NCBI GenBank assembly: GCA_017456845.1
Contig: JAFTIP010000031.1
Location: 1 to 36,691 of the forward strand
Length of the DNA stretch: 36,691 nt
Reading direction: 5' to 3'
Origin: Ruminococcus sp.
GTDB taxonomy: Bacteria; Bacillota; Clostridia; Oscillospirales; Acutalibacteraceae
Below the pieces are notes generated by a model that was given only the letters and a program-made list of their open reading frames with translations, was not told where the DNA came from and made no database searches. Positions 31,011-36,691 of this stretch are shown piece by piece. Within the stretch, counting starts at the first letter, position 1. Each line of letters opens with the position of its first letter. A program made the position numbers and the translations under genes.

Positions 31011-33173
31011 TTACTTTTTGTCGGAATCTGCTTCCTTCTTAGCCTTAGCTGTAGTTTTTGTTGTTTCAGCCTTTTTGGCTGTAGTTTTCTTTGCTGCGGG
31101 CTTTTTCTCAGCAGGCTTTTCGTCTGCCTTCTTTTCAGCAGCCTTTTTTGTTGTTGCGGCTTTCTTTGTTGCGGGCTTCTTTTCCTCTGCCTTGTCAGCA
31201 GTTTTCTTTGTAGTTGCCTTCTTAGTTGTGGTCTTTTTGGTTGCAGTTTTCTTAGCAGCCTTTTTCTTGGGCTTCTCAATAACCTGAGTACACTTGAGAT
31301 AAATTGCACTCATAGGAGGCAGGTTAAGAGTAATGGACTGCTCAAGACCGTGAAGGGGAACATCAACTGTTTTAATCTCCTGACCATTAGAGATACCGTT
31401 ACCGCCATACTGAGCATCGTCAGAGTTGAATACCTCGGAGTATACACCATACTGGGGAACACCGATGCTGTAGTTCTCGCGGTACATAGGCTGGAAGTTA
31501 CAGATTACAACAATATCGTTACCCTCAGTGTCAATTCTGCGGAACGCAATTACAGACTGGTTGTAGTCATCATGGTGAATCCAGTTGAAGCCTTCCCAGT
31601 TAAAGTCAACAGTATGCATAGGAGCATTCTCTTTGTAGAACTTGTTGATATCAGCAAAGAAGTGGTTAAGCTTCTGGTGTTTCTCATACTGGAGTAAGCC
31701 CCACTGAATTTCGTTTTCACACTGCCACTCGTCAAACTGGCCGATTTCAGAGCCCATGAATGTGAGCTTCTTGCCGGGGTGAGCCATCATGTAGGAGTAG
31801 AAAACTCTTACGCCTGCGAACTTCATATCGTAGTCGCCGGGCATTTTATTAATGAGAGAGCCCTTGCCGTAAACTACCTCGTCGTGGGAGATGGGGAGTA
31901 AGAACTTCTCAGAGAAAGCATAAAGGAAGCTGAAAGTAAGATTATCGTGGTGGAAAGGTCTCCAGAGGGGATCAAGAGACATGTAATGAAGCATATCGTT
32001 CATCCAGCCCATGTTCCACTTGTAGTCAAAGCCTAAGCCGCCGTCATAAACAGGGCGAGTAACCATAGGCCAGCTGGTGCTTTCCTCAGCAATCATCATA
32101 ACTGTGGGATGGTGCAGGTGAACAGCTGTGTTAAGTCTCTTTAAGAACTCAACAGCCTCAAGGTGCTCTTTACCGCCAAAGCAGTTGGCAACCCACTCAC
32201 CGTCCTTACGGTTGTAGTCAAGATAAAGCATAGAAGCAACAGCATCAACACGGATACCGTCGATGTGGTACTTATCAATCCAGAACATTGCAGAAGAAAT
32301 AAGGAAGCTTACAACCTCGTTTCTTGCATAGTCAAATACGTATGTACCCCATTCTTTATGCTCGCCTTTACGGCTGTCTTCGTATTCATAGCAATGGATA
32401 CCGTCAAAGCGGCCGAGACCGTGAGCATCCTTGGGGAAGTGAGCAGGAACCCAGTCGATGATAACGCCGATTTCTGCTTCGTGGCACTTGTCAACAAACT
32501 CCATAAAGTCGTCAGGTGAACCATAACGGGAAGTAGGAGCAAAGTAACCTGTTACCTGATAACCCCAAGAGCCGTCGAAGGGATATTCTGTCATAGGCAT
32601 AAACTCAATGTGAGTGTAGCCCATTTCTTTAACATAGGGGATAAGCTCTTCAGCCAATTTAGCATAAGAGAAAGTGTTGCCGTCAGCATACTTTCTCCAG
32701 GAGCCTGCGTGAACCTCGTAGATGTTAAGGGGCTTTTCGAAGTGGTGTTTCTCAGCCTTCTTGATGTACCAAGGTTCATCTCTCCAGATATGGTTGTTGT
32801 AAGAGTAAACAACAGAAGCGTTGTCAGGTCTTGTCTGGGTGTGGAATGCATAGGGGTCAGACTTTAAAAGCTTTTCGCCCCAAGGAGTTTCAACACAGAA
32901 CTTGTAAATTGCAAAAGCACCAAGACCCTCAACGAAAACCTCCCAGATGCCGCCCTCATTGATTTTGTACATAAGGTTGGCTTCCTGATTCCAGCCGTTA
33001 AAATCACCTACAACTGATACGGATTTTGCGTTAGGTGCCCATACTCTGAACACAACGCCGTCTCTGCCGTCCCAGTTCTCCATATGAGCACCGAAAAAGT
33101 CATAAGCTCTTACAGCGTCGCCGTCATAGTAAAGCTGAATGTGGTCTCTTTCTTCGTTTAATTGATAAATCAT
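31011..33173 (-). CDS. glgB: 1,4-alpha-glucan branching enzyme with lysine-rich C-terminal tail
   Basis: The 720-residue protein has an N-terminal CBM48 domain (VVFRVWAPNAKSVSVVGDFN) and a GH13 barrel. The nucleophile Asp is in DGIRVDAVASMLYLDY, the acid-base Glu in MIAEEST, and the transition-state residues in ISHDEVVYGKGSL. A C-terminal beta domain ends near residue 633 at AIYLKCTQVIE. It makes alpha-1,6 branches in glycogen. The last 85-90 residues are almost only Lys, Ala, Thr, Glu and Pro in repeats such as KKTTTKKATTKK and AEKKPAAKK, like histone H1 or AlgP tails. Such a tail is not part of normal GlgB. It is the first gene of the glycogen operon. Confidence 0.95.
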   Translation of the reverse strand: MIYQLNEERDHIQLYYDGDAVRAYDFFGAHMENWDGRDGVVFRVWAPNAKSVSVVGDFNGWNQEANLMYKINEGGIWEVFVEGLGAFAIYKFCVETPWGEKLLKSDPYAFHTQTRPDNASVVYSYNNHIWRDEPWYIKKAEKHHFEKPLNIYEVHAGSWRKYADGNTFSYAKLAEELIPYVKEMGYTHIEFMPMTEYPFDGSWGYQVTGYFAPTSRYGSPDDFMEFVDKCHEAEIGVIIDWVPAHFPKDAHGLGRFDGIHCYEYEDSRKGEHKEWGTYVFDYARNEVVSFLISSAMFWIDKYHIDGIRVDAVASMLYLDYNRKDGEWVANCFGGKEHLEAVEFLKRLNTAVHLHHPTVMMIAEESTSWPMVTRPVYDGGLGFDYKWNMGWMNDMLHYMSLDPLWRPFHHDNLTFSFLYAFSEKFLLPISHDEVVYGKGSLINKMPGDYDMKFAGVRVFYSYMMAHPGKKLTFMGSEIGQFDEWQCENEIQWGLLQYEKHQKLNHFFADINKFYKENAPMHTVDFNWEGFNWIHHDDYNQSVIAFRRIDTEGNDIVVICNFQPMYRENYSIGVPQYGVYSEVFNSDDAQYGGNGISNGQEIKTVDVPLHGLEQSITLNLPPMSAIYLKCTQVIEKPKKKAAKKTATKKTTTKKATTKKTADKAEEKKPATKKAATTKKAAEKKADEKPAEKKPAAKKTTAKKAETTKTTAKAKKEADSDKK

Positions 33174-33233
33174 TTTCTATCTTCTCCTTTATGCGTATAT
33201 TCGCAAAATAAGATATACTATTTCACGCTTAAT

Positions 33234-33262
33234 ATTGTACCAAACTTATTAACTTTTTTCAA
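33234..33262 (-). promoter_or_regulatory. Sigma-A promoter for the glycogen operon
   Basis: On the minus strand TTGAAA (33262-33257), a 17-base spacer, TACAAT (33239-33234), about 60 bases before the glgB start. AAGGAGAAG is the ribosome binding site. Upstream, on the plus strand, TGGTCA occurs twice (33385-33390 and 33403-33408) in a similar T/A context, a possible but weak regulator site. The rest of the 318-bp gap to gap holds only the gap terminator. Confidence 0.78.
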
Positions 33263-33432
33263 CCATATAGCAAAATAATAGTGACGAAAATTATCCTTGT
33301 GCTTTGGTGATTTTAGCTAAATAGCTTATCTTGGAAGAGTAATATTAGTGAAAATTAACGATGAACAAAAAAGTTCTCAAAATTTGGTCAGTTTTACGAA
33401 TATGGTCAAATTTTATGATTGATAAAATAAAA

Positions 33433-33463
33433 CAAAAAACGGGCAACCCGAAGGTTACCCGTT
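33433..33463 (-). terminator. Terminator of gap
   Basis: On the minus strand AACGGGTAACC pairs with GGTTGCCCGTT around a stable TTCG loop (33463-33438), then TTTT. Confidence 0.93.
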
Positions 33464-33491
33464 AAGTGTAAACTTAATTTATAAAATTAAA

Positions 33492-34505
33492 TTAAAGCTC
33501 AGCAAAGTACTTGATAGTTCTTACCATCTGAGATGTGTAAGAGTTCTCGTTGTCGTACCAAGAAACAACCTGAACCTGAGTTGTATCTGTCTCAGGCATG
33601 TAAGTTGCCATTGTCTGAGTAGAATCGAAGAGAGAGCCGTATGTGATACCGATGATATCGGAAGAAACGATCTCGTCCTCGTTGTAACCGAAGGACTCGG
33701 AAGCAGCAGCCTTCATAGCAGCGTTGATATCTTCCTTAGTAACGTTACCCTTAACAACAGCTGTAAGGATTGTTGTAGAACCTGTGGGAACAGGAACTCT
33801 CTGAGCAGCACCGATAAGCTTGCCGTTGAGCTCAGGAATAACAAGGCCGATAGCCTTAGCAGCACCTGTGGAGTTGGGAACGATGTTAACAGCGCCTGCA
33901 CGTGCTCTTCTGAGGTCGCCCTTTCTGTGAGGACCGTCGAGGATCATCTGATCGCCTGTGTAAGCGTGGATTGTAGCCATAATACCGCTCTGAATCTCAG
34001 CGAGGTCGTTAAGAGCCTTAGCCATGGGAGCGAGGCAGTTAGTTGTGCAAGAAGCAGCAGAGATAATCTGATCGTCAGCTGTAAGTGTGTTCTCGTTTAC
34101 GGAGAATACAACTGTCTTGAGGTCGTTGCCTGCGGGAGCAGAGATAACAACCTTCTTAGCACCTGCGTTGATGTGAGCCATGGACTTCTCCTTAGAGCAG
34201 TAGAAGCCTGTGCACTCTAAAACTACGTCAACACCGAGCTCACCCCAGGGGATGTTGTTTGCATCGGGCTCTTTGTAGATTGTGATTTCCTTACCATCTA
34301 CGATGATGGAGTTGTCTGTGCTCTGAACCTTGTCAGCAAGAGCATATCTGCCCTGAGCAGAATCGTACTTAAGAAGATGAGCGAGCATCTTAGGAGCTGT
34401 AAGGTCGTTGATAGCTACAACCTCGTAGCCCTCAGCACCGAACATCTGTCTGAATGCAAGACGGCCGATACGACCGAAACCGTTAATACCAACTTTGATA
34501 GACAT
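33492..34505 (-). CDS. gap: Glyceraldehyde-3-phosphate dehydrogenase (type I)
   Basis: The 337-residue enzyme starts at the ATG at 34505, giving [20 protein letters not shown], with AAGGAGGA upstream. The longer frame from 34559 overlaps the promoter. It has the NAD loop GFGRIG, CTGFY, the catalytic Cys in [12 protein letters not shown] near residue 152, and [16 protein letters not shown]. It oxidises glyceraldehyde 3-phosphate in glycolysis. Codon use is strongly biased to a few codons, indicating high expression. It is monocistronic, without pgk or tpi beside it. Confidence 0.96.
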   Translation of the reverse strand: MSIKVGINGFGRIGRLAFRQMFGAEGYEVVAINDLTAPKMLAHLLKYDSAQGRYALADKVQSTDNSIIVDGKEITIYKEPDANNIPWGELGVDVVLECTGFYCSKEKSMAHINAGAKKVVISAPAGNDLKTVVFSVNENTLTADDQIISAASCTTNCLAPMAKALNDLAEIQSGIMATIHAYTGDQMILDGPHRKGDLRRARAGAVNIVPNSTGAAKAIGLVIPELNGKLIGAAQRVPVPTGSTTILTAVVKGNVTKEDINAAMKAAASESFGYNEDEIVSSDIIGITYGSLFDSTQTMATYMPETDTTQVQVVSWYDNENSYTSQMVRTIKYFAEL

Positions 34506-34540
34506 AGTAGTTTGTCCTCCTTGTAATTTTTGGTAACTAT

Positions 34541-34569
34541 ATTGTAATGCTTTTTGCATAAGATTTCAA
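34541..34569 (-). promoter_or_regulatory. Sigma-A promoter for gap
   Basis: On the minus strand TTGAAA (34569-34564), a 17-base spacer, TACAAT (34546-34541). The same -35/-10 pair and spacing occurs at the glgB promoter. Confidence 0.82.
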
Positions 34570-34713
34570 GACTTTGATAAAAATTTAACTTATTTTGTAA
34601 AATGTAAAGACATTAAGCCTTATTAATATATAAAATTTATGCAAAAACACATCCTTATCAAAAGAAATAACCATTTCTTTATTAAATTATGCGAAAAATA
34701 TAGTAAATTATTC

Positions 34714-34742
34714 TTGACTTTTATGCTTATTTACTTTAGTAT
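34714..34742 (+). promoter_or_regulatory. Probable sigma-A promoter for rny
   Basis: TTGACT (34714-34719), a 17-base spacer, TAGTAT (34737-34742). It would produce a leader of about 375-380 bases. The 34570-34713 stretch before it is AT-rich and shows nothing else. Confidence 0.6.
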
Positions 34743-34749
34743 TATAAAG

Positions 34750-35110
34750 GACACAGTGTTTGCTGTGCTCAAAGCGGTATTTCCGCAAACTAATTTATGA
34801 ACCTGAAATATCCCGATTTTTCTTTTTCGGTGACAATCGGCTTTATATTGTCGCATTTTATTGGGAGTTTTATGGTTTAACACTATTTTATTGGACTCTT
34901 AGTGAGCCGTTATATATAGATATCCATTTTTCTGATTAGTTTATTTGAAAATAGATTTTAGACGGGTATCTCAGCATGGGTTTTCTGTTTTTATGAAGGC
35001 ACCGTGCTTTTTAGAGTTTCCGTCTTTTTTAGTTTTCGGTATGTATTAGGATTTGTTTATCTCTATAGTTTAACGGCACCGCAAGTTGACTCTGATGAAA
35101 AAATCGAATC
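34750..35110 (+). promoter_or_regulatory. Long structured 5' leader of rny
   Basis: The leader holds several stems: CACAG/CTGTG (34752-34767), GCGG/CCGC (34774-34786), CCGATT/AATCGG (34813-34840) and GACAAT/ATTGTC (34832-34852). The last two share bases and exclude each other. AGACGG (34960-34965) can pair with CCGTCT (35020-35025), followed by a T-run to 35030, a possible attenuator. I recognise no known riboswitch class. Confidence 0.45.
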
Positions 35111-35125
35111 AAGGAGGTGTCACAC

Positions 35126-36682
35126 ATGATGGAATTATGGTTGGCCATTGTGCTGATTATAGTTTCCGCAGTTGTTTTCGCAGCTATCGGCATTTTTGCA
35201 GGAATTTTTGTCCGAAAGAATATTTCTGAAAAGAAAATAGGCAGTGCCGAGCAGGAAGCAAATCGAATTATCTCGGATGCTATGAAAACAGCTGAAGCTA
35301 AAAAGAAAGAAGCCGTTATTGAAGGCAAAGATGAAATTCATCGATTAAGAAATGAAGCAGACAAAGACATTAACGAAAGACGCAAAGAGGTTCAGCGTCA
35401 GGAAAGACGCATTCAGCAAAAGGAAGAGTCTTTAGACAAGAAGATGGACCAGCTTGAGCGTAAGGAGGATAATGTCAACAAAAAGCTCAAGGATGTCGAC
35501 AACAGACTTCTTGAGGTTGAACAGGTTAAGAAGAGCCAGTTTGAAATGCTGGAGCGTATTTCAGGCTACACTCAGGAGCAGGCAAAGACCTACCTTCTCC
35601 AGCGTCTTGACGACGAGCTTGACCACGAAAAGGCAACAAAGATTATGGACTTTGAGCAGCAGCTCAAGGACGAATCCGACAAAAGAGCCCGCAACATTAT
35701 CTCTCTTGCTATTCAGCGTTTAGCAGCAGACCACGTTGCTGAGGCTACAGTTTCCGTTGTTCCTCTTCCTAACGACGAAATGAAGGGTCGTATTATAGGC
35801 AGAGAAGGCAGAAACATCCGTGCAATTGAAACCTTAACAGGCGTAGACCTTATTATTGACGACACACCTGAGGCAATCACCCTTTCATGCTTTGAGCCTG
35901 TAAGACGTGAAATTGCCAGAGTGTCCCTTGAAAAGCTTATTTCCGACGGCAGAATTCACCCTGCAAGAATCGAAGAAATGGTTGATAAGGCAAGACGTGA
36001 GGTAGAGGCTACAATCAAGCAGGCCGGTGAGCATGCTGTTATCGAAGCAGGTGTAAACGGTGTACATCCTGAGCTTGTTAAGCTCTTGGGTCGTCTTCGT
36101 TACCGCACAAGCTACGGTCAGAATGTACTCAACCACTCGCTTGAAGTTTCTTACCTTGCAGGTATTATGGCATCCGAGCTGGGAATGGACCCTGCTACTG
36201 CAAAGCGTGCAGGTCTTCTTCACGATATTGGTAAGGCACTTGACCACGAAATGGAAGGTAGCCATATTGAGCTTGGTGTTGACGTTACCAGAAAATATAA
36301 GGAAAGCGACGCTGTTATTCACGCTATTCACGCTCACCATGGCGACATTGAAGCAAAGACCGTTGTAGCATGTCTTGTTCAGGCTGCTGACGCTATCTCT
36401 GCTGCTCGTCCCGGTGCACGCCGTGAAAATCTGGAAAACTATATCAAGCGTTTAGAGAAGTTAGAGGAGGTTGCCTCAAGCTTTGACGGCGTTGAATCCT
36501 CTTACGCAATTCAGGCAGGCCGCGAAATCCGCATTATGGTTAAGCCTGAGGTTGTTTCAGACGAAAAAATGATTCCCCTTGCACGTGAGATTTGTCAGAA
36601 AATCGAAGCTGATTTGGAATATCCCGGTCAGATTAAGGTTAACATTATCCGCGAGGCAAGAGCAGTCGATTTTGCAAAATAA
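35126..36682 (+). CDS. rny: Ribonuclease Y
   Basis: The 518-residue protein is complete. It has an N-terminal membrane helix (about residues 4-26) and a long charged coiled coil (about 40-165, rich in Glu, Lys and Arg). A KH RNA-binding domain with [16 protein letters not shown] follows, then an HD hydrolase domain with the metal-binding [12 protein letters not shown] and IHAHHGD. RNase Y starts mRNA decay at the membrane in Firmicutes. I chose the ATG at 35126, eight bases after AAGGAGGT; the GTG at 35117 is part of that site. It sits behind an unusually long leader, which leaves open control of its own mRNA. Confidence 0.96.
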   Translation: MMELWLAIVLIIVSAVVFAAIGIFAGIFVRKNISEKKIGSAEQEANRIISDAMKTAEAKKKEAVIEGKDEIHRLRNEADKDINERRKEVQRQERRIQQKEESLDKKMDQLERKEDNVNKKLKDVDNRLLEVEQVKKSQFEMLERISGYTQEQAKTYLLQRLDDELDHEKATKIMDFEQQLKDESDKRARNIISLAIQRLAADHVAEATVSVVPLPNDEMKGRIIGREGRNIRAIETLTGVDLIIDDTPEAITLSCFEPVRREIARVSLEKLISDGRIHPARIEEMVDKARREVEATIKQAGEHAVIEAGVNGVHPELVKLLGRLRYRTSYGQNVLNHSLEVSYLAGIMASELGMDPATAKRAGLLHDIGKALDHEMEGSHIELGVDVTRKYKESDAVIHAIHAHHGDIEAKTVVACLVQAADAISAARPGARRENLENYIKRLEKLEEVASSFDGVESSYAIQAGREIRIMVKPEVVSDEKMIPLAREICQKIEADLEYPGQIKVNIIREARAVDFAK

Positions 36683-36691
36683 GCAAACGAA

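Noticed and set aside
31011-31285. The glgB tail as a frameshift or assembly artefact
   Set aside because: The tail continues the same frame as the catalytic domains and ends in a stop shortly before the glgB-glgC gap. Its E, D and K content varies, unlike a simple sequencing slip; the frame shifted by one gives an improbable Gln/Arg protein.
31018-31287. Plus-strand open frame encoding a very hydrophobic Ala/Phe/Val protein
   Set aside because: It is the antisense of the lysine-rich glgB tail; AAG and GCC/GCA codons read backwards give Phe, Leu and Ala. There is no ribosome binding site or promoter.
34797-34880. A 27-codon open frame in the rny leader (starts MNLKYPDFSF)
   Set aside because: No ribosome binding site lies upstream and the composition is unremarkable; not enough to call a leader peptide.
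36060-36368. Plus-strand alternative-frame protein inside rny
   Set aside because: It overlaps the HD domain of RNase Y in another frame and has no independent start signals.
1-36691. CRISPR arrays, prophage, transposons, toxin-antitoxin or defence systems
   Set aside because: No regularly spaced repeats, integrases, transposases or defence-type proteins were found; nearly all genes are housekeeping. The inverted repeat at 25789-27144 has no transposase and no evident target-site duplication.

Overview
This window looks like chromosomal core sequence from a spore-forming, low-GC Gram-positive bacterium of the class Clostridia, most likely an Oscillospirales/Ruminococcaceae-type anaerobe. The assignment is inferred from gene content and was not tested by a database search. 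The evidence is a dipicolinate synthase pair, an SRP RNA directly upstream of dnaX-ebfC-recR, a GlgC/GlgD pair, the MurT/GatD lipid II amidation enzymes, a two-subunit class I fumarase, RNase Y, and near-consensus sigma-A promoters (17-bp spacers) with strong GGAGG-type ribosome binding sites. I see no prophage, transposase, CRISPR array, rRNA or tRNA.

Layout: 1-3229 (minus) holds comF (cut by the window edge), recD2 and a small membrane protein. 3341-5095 (plus) holds a DUF1540 protein and dpaA-dpaB. 5212-8133 (plus) holds a zinc-ribbon membrane protein, ispD-ispF (isoprenoid precursors) and a D,D-carboxypeptidase. 8259-10030 holds pgi and a small P-loop protein. 10137-11781 holds a divergent pair, a duplicated-domain lipoprotein and an acetyltransferase. 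11940-13734 holds purC, a two-helix membrane protein and a TetR-type regulator. 13833-16413 (minus) is a fumarase alpha/beta and malic enzyme operon. 16515-20455 is an RNA and genome-maintenance block: SRP RNA, dnaX, ebfC, recR, smpB and tmRNA. 20556-25791 holds a zinc-ribbon protein, a family 2 glycosyltransferase and an envelope operon (MOP flippase, murT, gatD). 25960-26873 (minus) is a LytTR/four-helix membrane protein module. 27142-33173 (minus) is the glycogen operon glgB-glgC-glgD-glgA, and 33492-34505 (minus) is gap. 34714-36682 is rny behind a long leader.

Several neighbours work together. Pgi, Gap and the Glg enzymes connect glycolysis to glycogen storage. Fumarase plus malic enzyme interconvert fumarate, malate and pyruvate. 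The flippase-MurT-GatD operon is consistent with moving and amidating lipid II. SmpB and tmRNA form the trans-translation pair and are adjacent.

The least conventional features are non-coding. (1) A structured repeat of about 150-165 bp occurs twice in inverted orientation. Each copy begins exactly at a stop codon (gatD, glgA), ends in the same intrinsic terminator, and together they bracket the LytTR module. (2) Three consecutive hairpins with identical GTAA loops lie between the ssrA promoter and the tmRNA 5' end. (3) A terminator-like hairpin contains the ribosome binding site of the carboxypeptidase gene. (4) The rny leader is about 380 nt long, with mutually exclusive stems and a possible attenuator. 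(5) A LytTR-style tandem operator has 21-bp spacing. On the protein side, the glycogen branching enzyme carries a histone H1-like Lys/Ala/Thr tail, and GatD lacks the His of the usual TYxHGP motif.
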